Made by a program: the position numbers and the translations under genes
The notes under the pieces: generated by a model
Told to the model about the DNA's origin: nothing
Database searches by the model: none
The model's input: the letters and a program-made list of their open reading frames with translations, nothing else
Shown: one piece after another, positions 38,101 through 46,782 of the stretch
Numbering within the stretch: the stretch's first letter is position 1
Layout of the letters: every line of letters begins with the position of its first letter
Assembly (NCBI GenBank): GCA_963699805.1
Contig: CAVOVH010000013.1
Location: forward strand, 62,001 to 126,000
DNA from: JAGTVG01 sp963699805
Lineage (GTDB): Bacteria > Bacteroidota > Bacteroidia > Cytophagales > Cyclobacteriaceae
Direction of reading: 5' to 3'
DNA length: 64,000 nucleotides

Positions 38101-38337
38101 TCAGGCTAAAAGTCCTAACCTTGGCTTATACTTTCAATCAAAGCCTTTTGACAGAAGATTGGATTTAATAAAATCAGGCTTTATTTTACTGGCACCAACC
38201 TGTTTACGATCACTGATTATACAGGATATGATCCTGAAGTAGCTAACTTCACAGAGAATGATGCCATGATTGGTGTGGATCTGAGCGCATATCCTACGGC
38301 CAAGACCTATACTTTTGGACTTGATTTTACTTTCTGA
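35198..38337 (+). pseudogene. susC: SusC/RagA TonB-linked outer-membrane transporter, two frameshifts
   Basis: The reading starts with a signal (FMLQCFLLIIFSAAVYAQG), a carboxypeptidase-regulatory-like domain (VKGKVTDENNLPAPGVNVLI, then LFSYVGYKAQQVKVG), and the plug start EEIVVTGYGVQRRSDLTGAI with IRGNNSING. It runs in frame to 37768. Near 37746 one extra base moves the reading to the frame with HYLDADKNGVVDEDDRVVIG; near 38164 another extra base moves it to the frame with KIRLYFTGTNLFTITDY and the end GLDFTF at 38337. Repaired, the protein has about 1045 residues, normal for SusC. It should import oligosaccharides with TonB and the SusD lid. Either the assembly has two insertions or the gene is inactive. 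Divergence from the consensus at the joints is otherwise minimal. Confidence 0.85.
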
Positions 38338-38364
38338 TATGAACGAAAATAAACTGATATAGCA

Positions 38365-39824
38365 ATGAAAAATTTTATAATTAGATTAAATAACTTAATG
38401 TGGATGGCGGCAGTCTTGCTTATGGTTATGATCGGATGTGTAAGTCTGGATGAGGAACCCCTGGATTTTCCAAGTCCTGCGAATTTTTACGACACTGAAG
38501 ATCAGATTATTTCCGGATTGACCGGTTCAATGGGTGCAATGTATTCACAGTGGGGTGATTACTCATACGGTTGGGGCGCATTCCATGATGATGCAAATGA
38601 TAATACAAACCTTGTCTTTAGCGCAAGCTTTAACAACTGGGTATGGAGGGCTCATTATCGTTCAATAGCTGATCTAAATCCGATTATTCAGGCCCTTATT
38701 GATGATAAGCTGGGGCCTACGGTTTCTCAGCAAACAAAGGACGAGTTAATGGGACAGGCTAAATTTCTGAGAGCATTTAATTATTTCACGCTTGTAAGAG
38801 CTTATGGTGAGGTCCCGATCATTACCGAAGAAACAGATTTGGTGAACGGTGAAATATCCAGGCAGCCAGTCCGGGATGTATATGATCTGATCATAGCTGA
38901 TCTACAGACTGCATTGAATGGTTTGCCGGAAGTTTGGGATGAATTTCCAGGTCGTCCATCAAAAGACGCTGCCCGGGCTTTATTCGCAAAGGTATACCTG
39001 ACCATGGCCTCAGCGCCTTTAAAGGATCCTTCTCATGTTCAAGATGCGCGAAATATGGCACTAGCAGTGATGGAAGGTGGTTATCATAACCTGATACCGG
39101 ATGTACGCGACGTATTTAAAATTGAGAATAAATTAGGCCCTGAAAATATCTGGTGTTTTAATGCGACCACTGATGATATAGCAACTCCACCTCAAATCTG
39201 GTTACCGGGATCGATGGCCTTTGGATGGCTGGATTTTGGGACGGAAAGAACCTGGGCACTTCGCTATCCGGATGAACCGCGTAAGGAAGCTTATATGATC
39301 CTGGAAGACTGGGATGGTGATTCCATGGGAGGAAATGAGTTATAGAGGGTCACCACCTGTCCGGAAATTTGTGTATGATGATCAGGAGACCATGGAAAGA
39401 TTACAGTCAACCGCAAACATACCTTTATTAAGATTTGCGGATGTTCTGCTGATGTTTGCGGAAGCTGAAAATATGGCCAATGGCGGACCGACACAGGCAG
39501 CCGTCGATGCAGTGAATCAGGTGATCGACCGTGCCAATGATGGGGTGGCCAATCCCAATGATCCAAGGGTGACTTTATCAATGTCCCAGCAGGAATTTGA
39601 TGCGGCCGTAATCCAGCAAAGAAACTATGGAGTTATTCTTTGAGTATGACCGCTGGTTTGATCTTATCAGAAAAGAGATACTCTGTGACGTGTGGCCTGA
39701 TAGGCTGGATATAGAGGCCAATTGTGATCAGAATGATTATCTATGGCCAATACCTCAGACTGATTTAAGACTTAATCCGCTGATGACCCAGAATCCGGGT
39801 TACCCGACACCGGGTGGGGAATGA
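38365..39824 (+). pseudogene. susD: SusD/RagB glycan-binding lipoprotein, two frameshifts
   Basis: The product starts with a lipoprotein signal (MAAVLLMVMIGCVSLDEEPL) and reads as SusD/RagB: SANFYDTEDQIISGLTGSMG-like N-terminus, AKFLRAFNYFTLVRAYGEVP (the typical helical TPR-like core) and AARALFAKVYLTMASAPL. It leaves frame near 39340 (in DSMGGNE, resuming at SYRGSPPVRKF), then again near 39630 (in RNYG, resuming at ELFFEYDRWFDLIRK, the conserved C-terminal motif). Both steps are +1, as in susC. Repaired length is about 485 residues, normal for the family. It would cap SusC at the outer membrane and bind the glycan. Start is 27 bases after the susC stop, so one transcript. Confidence 0.85.
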
Positions 39825-39850
39825 TACTTATATATTTTCTATAGCAATTT

Positions 39851-39889
39851 AAAAAAAAGGCCGTGGGTCATTTATCCACGGCTTTTTTA
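39851..39889. terminator. Strong bidirectional intrinsic terminator after susD
   Basis: GCCGTGG (39860-39866) pairs with CCACGGC (39876-39882) around a 9-base loop, with eight A residues before and a run of T after. It follows the susD stop by 27 bases, so the susCD transcript should end here and the FG-GAP gene should have its own promoter. Confidence 0.85.
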
Positions 39890-40013
39890 CACCCATTAAA
39901 TAGGAAGGATCCTGTAGAATTCATCTGATTGACTGATTCATCCGGATTCGAAAAGAATATACCAATCAATTGGTTACTTTTAATAGGACATTTATAATTT
40001 TTCACCTGAGTTA

Positions 40014-43000
40014 ATGACTGATAAGAACTGTTTTATATTTTTTATTTTAATGGCCTTGGGTACTATGACTTCAGGATTGATCCTTACAAGTTGCAGCAAT
40101 GATCATTCTGAAGTTCCAAAAAGCAAGAACTTTCTTTTTCAGATGCTATCCCCAAAAGAAACTGGCATTTATTTTAAAAACACCCTGCATGAAACAGATA
40201 CCTTCAATTCACTTTTCTATGAATATTACTTCAATGGAGCCGGTGTAGCCATCGCGGATGTGAATAACGATGGCCTGAGTGATATTTTTTTTGGAGGTAA
40301 TATGGAAAAATGCAGGTTATATCTGAATAAAGGCGATTTGAAATTTAAGGATATTACGGAACAATCGGGTATCAATACTTCAGGACGTTGGGTCACCGGG
40401 GTGAGCATGGCCGACCTGAACCAGGACGGATGGATGGATATTTATGTATGTGTGGGGGGGAATATTCTGGATGATTACCACAATCTGCTGTACATCAATC
40501 ATGGAAATCCGGGTGACATAACTTTTAGTGAGGAGGCGAACAGGGTTGGCCTGGATGATGACGGATATTCCACCCAGGCGGTATTCTTTGATTACGATCT
40601 GGATGGTGATCTGGATATGTACCTGGTTACATCTTCTATGAAAATTCCCAATAAAAATACGGTCCGTAATCGTAGCCCCAATGGTTTAATGATTAATACG
40701 GACCGTCTCTATAGAAATGAAGGCATTGATCCGCTCAGCAATCTGCCTTTTTTCCAGAATGTATCCAGGGAGGCCGGAATTATATGGGATGGCTTTGGTC
40801 TGGGGATTTGTATCGGGGATATCAATCAGGATGGATGGCCCGATGTTTATGTAGCCAATGATTATATATCAAATGACCTTCTGTATATCAATCAACAAGA
40901 TGGTACATTTAAGGATATGGCCCAGCGCTATTTTAAGCATTTAAGCTACAGTGCCATGGGCATGGACATAGCCGATATCAACAACGACGGATTGGTGGAT
41001 GTGTTTACGCTGGATATGCTTCCCGAGGATTATTTCAGAAAAAGGATCATGGCTGGCAATATGCGCGATTTCAGCAGGTATCAGGCTGAACAAATGAAGG
41101 GATATTCGAGACAATACATTCGCAATATGCTGCAACTGAATAATGGCCCAATTGAAGGAACCTGGTCTTTCAGTGAGATCGGACAACTTGCAGGCGTATT
41201 TGAGACCGATTGGAGTTGGGCCCCATTATTTGCCGACTTCGATAACGATGGCTATAAGGATTTATTTATCGGAAATGGAATTCCACAGGATCTGACCAAT
41301 ATGGATTTTTCGGCTTTATGGCAGACCAAAATGAATGAAAATCCAAATATACCTTTCAGTGTGCTCGGCAAAATATTAATGGAGGATCTCCGGAAAAGGG
41401 GGAATGTTAAGAAACCTAATGTAATCTACCGGAATAGTGGAAATCTCGTTTTCGATGACAAAACCAGAGTTTGGGGAATGGACCAGCCTTCCTATTCGAC
41501 AGGAGCAGCTTTTTCAGATCTGGACAACGACGGCGACCTTGACCTGGTTTTAAATAATCTGAATGATCCTGCTTCAGTCTATCAAAACAACTTGATCAAA
41601 CAGCAGAAGCCTGATACGAATTTTCATTATTTAGGTATCCATTTAAAGGGGAGTAAACTGAATCAGGAAGGAATAGGAGCCAGGATCACCCTATATTATG
41701 GCGATAAACTCCAGTATTATGAGCATTTTCCTGTCCGGGGTTTCCAATCCATGGTAGATCCAAAAATCCATTTCGGTTTGGGAGTCGCTGGATTGATTGA
41801 CTCTTTATCAATTGTATGGCCGGATGGGCATGAACAATTGTTATATCATGTTATTTCCGATCAGCTATTAGAGCTAAAATATGATGATGCGATATTCTTA
41901 AATGTAAAATATGAAAAGAAAAAAGATAGAAAGTTATTTAATGAGGTTTCTGTCACTACTAAAATAGAGTTCAATCATATTGAAAGAGAATTCCTGGATT
42001 TTAATATTCAACCTTTAGTTCCACATCTATACTCACGTGAAGGCCCTGGTATAGCCGTAGGAGATATTAATGGAGACGGGCTGGATGATTTTTTTGTGGG
42101 AGGTGCCACCAGTTCATCCGGGAAAGTATTTATGCAGCACAAAACAGGTGAATTTACTTCCCATATTTTACCCGGGAATAACAATTTTGAAGACATGGGG
42201 GCCTTATTATTTGATGCGGATGGTGATGGCGATAATGATCTTTATGTAGTGAGTGGGGGAACTGGTTTGCCTCCCGGCAATCCATTTTATTCAGATAGAA
42301 TATATATGAACAAGGGTGCGGGAAAATTCATCCTGGCAGAAGATGCCATTCCGGAAAACAGGGTATGTGGCTCACAGGTTACAGCCGCTGATTTTGATAA
42401 AGATGGAGATCTTGATCTTTTTGTCTGTGGTCGTGTACGCTTGGAAAATTATCCCTTGCCGGATAGGAGCTTTCTTTTAAGGAATGACAGCCAGGAATCT
42501 GATGAGATTCATTTTACAGATATTGCGGCTCAGGCTGGTGAAGGTTTGGAAAGACCAGGTTTGATCGCTGCCGCCTTATGGACAGACTATGATCAGGATG
42601 GCTGGATAGATTTAATGCTGGCGGGTGAATGGATGCCTGTTACAATATTCAAAAATGACCATGGTAATTTTATTAATGTGACAGCCGGCTCAGGCATTGA
42701 AAATTATACGGGGTGGTGGAACAGCCTGGTGGCTGCAGATTTTGACAAAGACGGGGATATGGATTATGTGGCAGGAAATCTGGGATTGAATACCCGGTTT
42801 AAGGTTTCCAGTGATCAGCCAATGAGGATCCTTGCCAAGGATTTTGATAACAATGGACAAATAGATCCAGTGTGTACCTACTACATTCAGGGTGAGAGTT
42901 ATCCGATTTATCACCGAAATATAATGATCAACCAGATCCCCATTCTGCAGAAGATGTTCCCGAATTATGAGGATTACGCAAGGGCGACCATCCATGATAT

Positions 43001-43643
43001 TTTTAGTGAGGGACAGATGAAAGGTGTCTATCAAGCGGAATGCCGGTATTTTAATACTGCCTATTTCGAGAATCGGGGTAACGGAACATTTCAGATCCAT
43101 TCACTTCCCATCGAATGTCAGTTTGCACCGGTTTTCGGAATGCTTGCAAATGATTTCAATAAGGATGGGAATATGGACCTCCTTCTGGTCGGAAATTCAT
43201 ATTCATCGAATGTTGAAGATGGACAATTTGATGCATTTACTGGCCTTTTTCTAAGAGGCAATGGAAAAGGAGGATTTTCTTCAGTTCCAGCCAGGGAAAG
43301 TGGATTTTTTGTCGATGGAGATGCCAAGGGGATGGCTGAATTAAGCATGACCGATGGAAATTCCCTGATCCTGGTCGCTCAAAATTCCGGAAAAATGAGG
43401 GTATTTGAGAATCAAAGATCTGATGCAGGTTCTGTTCGATTGAATAAAGAGGATGCTTATGCAATGATAAAGTATGATAACGGCGAAACTGAACGCCGGG
43501 AATTTTATTACGGCAGTGGTTATCTCTCTCATTCTTCACGTGTCTTGTATATTCCTCAGGGCGCAGATGAAATTAAAATAACATCCTATACAGGAAAAGA
43601 AAGAGATGTTTTATTGAAGAACGAAACCTATACTAAACAATGA
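40014..43643 (+). CDS. Large FG-GAP/VCBS-repeat lipoprotein (CRTAC1/UnbV-like)
   Basis: A 1209-residue lipoprotein (signal ending LTSCSNDHS). It carries many FG-GAP or VCBS-like repeats with calcium-type loops: AIADVNNDGLSDIFFGG, SMADLNQDGWMDIYV, DYDLDGDLDMYLV, DINQDGWPDVYVAND, DFDNDGYKDLFIGNG, DLDNDGDLDLVLNN, and again in the second half DINGDGLDDFFVGG, DADGDGDNDLYVV and DFDKDGDLDLFV. Between the two propeller halves lies an ASPIC/UnbV-like segment (GIGARITLYYGDKLQYYEH, then GFQSMVDPKIHFGLG). Proteins of this kind occur next to SusCD pairs in Bacteroidota and are thought to bind surface glycans, although no enzymatic role is known. It overlaps the next gene by 4 bases (ATGA), so the two are coupled. 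Confidence 0.85.
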   Translation: MTDKNCFIFFILMALGTMTSGLILTSCSNDHSEVPKSKNFLFQMLSPKETGIYFKNTLHETDTFNSLFYEYYFNGAGVAIADVNNDGLSDIFFGGNMEKCRLYLNKGDLKFKDITEQSGINTSGRWVTGVSMADLNQDGWMDIYVCVGGNILDDYHNLLYINHGNPGDITFSEEANRVGLDDDGYSTQAVFFDYDLDGDLDMYLVTSSMKIPNKNTVRNRSPNGLMINTDRLYRNEGIDPLSNLPFFQNVSREAGIIWDGFGLGICIGDINQDGWPDVYVANDYISNDLLYINQQDGTFKDMAQRYFKHLSYSAMGMDIADINNDGLVDVFTLDMLPEDYFRKRIMAGNMRDFSRYQAEQMKGYSRQYIRNMLQLNNGPIEGTWSFSEIGQLAGVFETDWSWAPLFADFDNDGYKDLFIGNGIPQDLTNMDFSALWQTKMNENPNIPFSVLGKILMEDLRKRGNVKKPNVIYRNSGNLVFDDKTRVWGMDQPSYSTGAAFSDLDNDGDLDLVLNNLNDPASVYQNNLIKQQKPDTNFHYLGIHLKGSKLNQEGIGARITLYYGDKLQYYEHFPVRGFQSMVDPKIHFGLGVAGLIDSLSIVWPDGHEQLLYHVISDQLLELKYDDAIFLNVKYEKKKDRKLFNEVSVTTKIEFNHIEREFLDFNIQPLVPHLYSREGPGIAVGDINGDGLDDFFVGGATSSSGKVFMQHKTGEFTSHILPGNNNFEDMGALLFDADGDGDNDLYVVSGGTGLPPGNPFYSDRIYMNKGAGKFILAEDAIPENRVCGSQVTAADFDKDGDLDLFVCGRVRLENYPLPDRSFLLRNDSQESDEIHFTDIAAQAGEGLERPGLIAAALWTDYDQDGWIDLMLAGEWMPVTIFKNDHGNFINVTAGSGIENYTGWWNSLVAADFDKDGDMDYVAGNLGLNTRFKVSSDQPMRILAKDFDNNGQIDPVCTYYIQGESYPIYHRNIMINQIPILQKMFPNYEDYARATIHDIFSEGQMKGVYQAECRYFNTAYFENRGNGTFQIHSLPIECQFAPVFGMLANDFNKDGNMDLLLVGNSYSSNVEDGQFDAFTGLFLRGNGKGGFSSVPARESGFFVDGDAKGMAELSMTDGNSLILVAQNSGKMRVFENQRSDAGSVRLNKEDAYAMIKYDNGETERREFYYGSGYLSHSSRVLYIPQGADEIKITSYTGKERDVLLKNETYTKQ

Positions 43644-44584
43644 AAAGCGTATTCATTTACTATTTACTACTGTTTCTTTTCATCCTGCCTGGATGCACCC
43701 AAAGAACTGATCACAACAACGAAATGTCTATCCTGTTTCCACCAGAACTGGTCGACTTCGTCCCATACAAAAACAATCCGGTTTTTACAGGGACCGGGAC
43801 AGCTACCTGGGATCGCTATATCCGTGAACGGGGCTATATTTTAAGGGACGAAGGTATTTTTAAGATGTGGTATACCGGGTACGATACGGCTGATAATGCG
43901 ACCAAATACCTTGGTTATGCTACCTCGATGGATGGTTTTCAATGGACCCGCTATCCTGGAAATCCAATATTTGACGAATATTGGACGGAAGATGTAATGG
44001 TGGTGAAACATCTTGGCCAGTATTTTATGGTGGCCGAAGGAGTGAATGATATTGCCCATATGCTCATTTCCTCAGATGGGATTCACTGGCAGCGTGCAGG
44101 TGATCTGGATATCAGAAAGTCCAATGGAGAACCCATTGATACGGGAGCATACGGAACTCCAACGTTATGGATTGAAAATGATAAATGGTATCTGTTTTAT
44201 GAACGGGAAGATCTTGGGATCTGGCTGGCGATGTCGACTGATCAACTTGTCTGGACCAATGTACAGGATGATCCGGTAATTAAAAGAGGCCCGGAAAATT
44301 ATGATGCTGAGGCAGTTGCTTTGGATCAGATCGTCAAATATGAAGGGCGATATTATACATATTATCATGCCAGCCCGGATGAAGACTGGGCTACCTGGAA
44401 TTCGAATATTGCCGTATCCAATGATTTGATTCATTGGACAAAATATGAAAAAAATCCCATTTTGTCGCCGGAAGGTAAGGCAAAAGATGTATCCAGCCCG
44501 ATACTGGTATTCGATGGGGATCAATATCGTTTGTACAGCATGCACGATGGAGTGCGGGTCTTTTTACCAAGAAAAATAAATTAA
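43640..44584 (+). CDS. Five-bladed propeller glycosidase-like lipoprotein (GH43/GH130/DUF377-like)
   Basis: A 314-residue protein with lipobox LPGCTQR. It contains the repeated blades of GH43/GH32/GH130-type propellers: PVFTGTGTATWDRYIRERGY, GIFKMWYTGYD, YLGYATSMDGFQWTRYPGNP, GTPTLWIENDKWYLFYERE, IWLAMSTDQLVWT and IAVSNDLIHWTKYEKNPIL. Asp and Glu residues near the blade ends (for example SSPILVFDGD and YDAEAVALDQI) could be catalytic, but the set does not clearly fit one family. The substrate is unknown. The start overlaps the FG-GAP gene stop by 4 bases and the GH123-like gene starts 26 bases after its end, so it belongs to the same operon. Confidence 0.72.
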   Translation: MKSVFIYYLLLFLFILPGCTQRTDHNNEMSILFPPELVDFVPYKNNPVFTGTGTATWDRYIRERGYILRDEGIFKMWYTGYDTADNATKYLGYATSMDGFQWTRYPGNPIFDEYWTEDVMVVKHLGQYFMVAEGVNDIAHMLISSDGIHWQRAGDLDIRKSNGEPIDTGAYGTPTLWIENDKWYLFYEREDLGIWLAMSTDQLVWTNVQDDPVIKRGPENYDAEAVALDQIVKYEGRYYTYYHASPDEDWATWNSNIAVSNDLIHWTKYEKNPILSPEGKAKDVSSPILVFDGDQYRLYSMHDGVRVFLPRKIN

Positions 44585-44610
44585 CAAACCATTCAAAGTC
44601 AATCAAAAAA

Positions 44611-46479
44611 ATGAAGCATTATAGGAGGTTCTTAGAAACATTTAGATTATTAATTGCCACATTTCTCTTTATCATGATTTCAATAAGAATCCAGGCACAG
44701 ATCGTGCGTGTCTGGGCAGTTGGGGATGGGGAGAAAATTTTCAAAAATGAGACAAACCATCCGGCAAAAGTAGCCAATAGTATCTGGGATGGGAATGGGA
44801 TTCACCTTAGAGGGCTGTATAATGAAGTTCTTGGTTTTCAAGTCATCGTGGAGGTAGACAGCACCGGAGCCCGGGGATTGGAAATATCCATGAATCCACC
44901 GGTTCATAAGAAGTCCGGCATAATTTTCTGGGGTAGTAGTGCCATTAAATACGGCGATCAGGGGTACGCGGAATTTTTTTCCCAACATTATTTGCAGGTT
45001 AAAAATGCTACCCAGCCAAACTGGTTTTATGGTTCTGAAAAAAGCGCCCCAACCAAAATGACCGGGTGGATCCCCGATGCACTGATACCCTCCAATGCTT
45101 TAATAGGGAAAGGAGGTTTTCCTTTAACGATTCCTCCTACTGAGGAGGAAATATACAGACACCAGAATATTGTTGATATTATCCCAAGGGCAGCAAGTCT
45201 TAACCAGGGATTCTGGATAGATTTATATCTACCCAGGGACAGAAAATATCCTCCCGGCCTTTATGAGTCTGAAATTCAGACATGGGCTGAAGGGAAGATA
45301 TACTCAAAAATTCCTGTTCAAATAGAAATTATTGATGCTTATATGCCAGATGAAAATCACTCGAATGTCTGGGTATACAGTTCCGACATCGATGAATTGA
45401 GCGTATACTTTCCCGCTCTTAACAAGGAAGAGATCGGGCAGATGATCAAATCCGAGGCTCACTTGCACAGGATTGATTTGGTAGGAGGATTTAGGGCGCA
45501 TCAATCCATCTATAACGAAGAAATTTTGAAAGATTACAAACCCTACCTGGATGGATCCGCCTATACTCCTGCCAATGGATATCATGGGCCGGGAGAAGGT
45601 ATTGGAGAAAAATTGTTCCCGGTGGGCATGTATGGCGGCCGGATTTTGGGAAATTCGAAAGAGAAAATGCGGGAGGAATCCGATAAATGGGTATTGTGGT
45701 TCGAAAAAAATGCACCTGATGTAACTTATTTCAAATATATGATCGATGAACCTGGACCTGCGCAGTATTCCTTTATCAATGAAGAAGCCGGATGGATTAA
45801 ATCGAATCCGGGTCCTGGAAAAAGACTGAAATTACAGGTTACGTCAGGGTATGTTGAAGATTTAAAGGAGGCGGTTGATATTTGGGATGCCTATGACGGA
45901 GTCGAACTTGATCGACTCGAAAACTTAAGAAAAGAGGGGAAAGATTATTGGTTTTACAATGGCAACAGGCCGAGATACGGATCCGTCATTCTGGAAGGTA
46001 CGGCAGTGGATCTACGCGTAAATGGATGGATCAAGTACCTGTATAATATCAATACCTGGTTCGTTTGGCAAAGTACACACTGGAGACATAATTCTCAGGG
46101 ACCGAAAGGGAGGCTGCAGCAAAGGATATTTAATGAACCGCTGACATTTATCAATGAACATCTGGAATGGGGCAATGGGGATGGCATACTTTTTTATCCG
46201 GGAACAATGCCTCATCAACCGGAAGAAAATCGTGGCATCAACCGGATTATGCCCTCCATCCGACTTAAAAATATTCGCCGGGGACAACAGGATTATGAAT
46301 TGCTCTGGTTAGCTGAACAGAAGATCGGTGCTGATCAGGTAAAAGCCATGGCCAGGGAGCTCGTGGTGAAGGCAATGGATGAAATAGATATGAAAGATCA
46401 GGTTTACTGGCCACAGAATGGGGATGCTTATGATGCCATGCGGGATCGGTTGTTGGAAATCATTGGAGAGAAAAAGTAA
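44611..46479 (+). CDS. GH123-like (DUF4091) glycoside hydrolase
   Basis: A 622-residue exported protein (signal ending MISIRIQAQ). The N-terminal sandwich starts VRVWAVGDGEKIFKNE and includes EVLGFQVIVEVD and TGWIPDALIPSN. The barrel holds VTYFKYMIDEPGPAQYSF with Asp379-Glu380, the GH123 catalytic pair, and the end reads MPSIRLKNIRRGQQDYELLWL with GNGDGILFYPG before it. Its N-terminus closely matches that of the protein at 50820 (VWA-GxxEKI), so the two are one subtype, distinct from 5765 and 8593. It probably removes terminal N-acetylgalactosamine from the target glycan. It follows the GH43-like gene by 26 bases. Confidence 0.82.
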   Translation: MKHYRRFLETFRLLIATFLFIMISIRIQAQIVRVWAVGDGEKIFKNETNHPAKVANSIWDGNGIHLRGLYNEVLGFQVIVEVDSTGARGLEISMNPPVHKKSGIIFWGSSAIKYGDQGYAEFFSQHYLQVKNATQPNWFYGSEKSAPTKMTGWIPDALIPSNALIGKGGFPLTIPPTEEEIYRHQNIVDIIPRAASLNQGFWIDLYLPRDRKYPPGLYESEIQTWAEGKIYSKIPVQIEIIDAYMPDENHSNVWVYSSDIDELSVYFPALNKEEIGQMIKSEAHLHRIDLVGGFRAHQSIYNEEILKDYKPYLDGSAYTPANGYHGPGEGIGEKLFPVGMYGGRILGNSKEKMREESDKWVLWFEKNAPDVTYFKYMIDEPGPAQYSFINEEAGWIKSNPGPGKRLKLQVTSGYVEDLKEAVDIWDAYDGVELDRLENLRKEGKDYWFYNGNRPRYGSVILEGTAVDLRVNGWIKYLYNINTWFVWQSTHWRHNSQGPKGRLQQRIFNEPLTFINEHLEWGNGDGILFYPGTMPHQPEENRGINRIMPSIRLKNIRRGQQDYELLWLAEQKIGADQVKAMARELVVKAMDEIDMKDQVYWPQNGDAYDAMRDRLLEIIGEKK

Positions 46480-46782
46480 TACAATGTACAACTAATAAAT
46501 TCTATAGGTAAAAAGAATATATTTTGAATATCAATATTCTTTATAAAAACGTATTACTTCCCCTCCTGGGAGGGGTGTAGGGGTGGGTAAAAAGAGGTTG
46601 TCAATATTTTTATTTGAGGCAGAATACATATTATGAGAGACTTAATCTTTTTTCATATCTCGTATCGTAAAACAAGTTTAAAATTGATTGAAGAATCTTC
46701 AAACAATGAAATTCCAATTGCAGACTTAAACACTGAAAAGCTTTAAAATTATTATGACGTATTTAAAAACAACTGAATAACC
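46480..46782. other. 303-base intergenic region with a C/G-rich hairpin
   Basis: The GH123-like and GH20 genes are separated by an AT-rich gap that contains the hairpin listed at 46560-46588. The rest holds a 37-codon frame (46633-46746) without similarity that I recognise. It could be the rest of a repeat or a remnant. Confidence 0.45.
46560..46588. repeat. C-rich/G-rich intergenic repeat (CCCCTCCTGGGAGGGG type)
   Basis: CCCCTCC (46560-46566) pairs with GGAGGGG (46569-46575) and is followed by TGTAGGGGTGGGT. This exact style of intergenic element is very common in Bacteroidota genomes. It is a repeat by type; other copies in this genome could not be checked. Confidence 0.6.

Noticed and set aside
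37746..39640. Programmed +1 ribosomal frameshifting in susCD
   Set aside because: Four separate sites without shared slippery sequence or stimulatory structure make programmed shifting unlikely.
46633..46746. 37-codon frame in the GH123-GH20 gap
   Set aside because: Too short and unrecognised; mentioned only as possible remnant.
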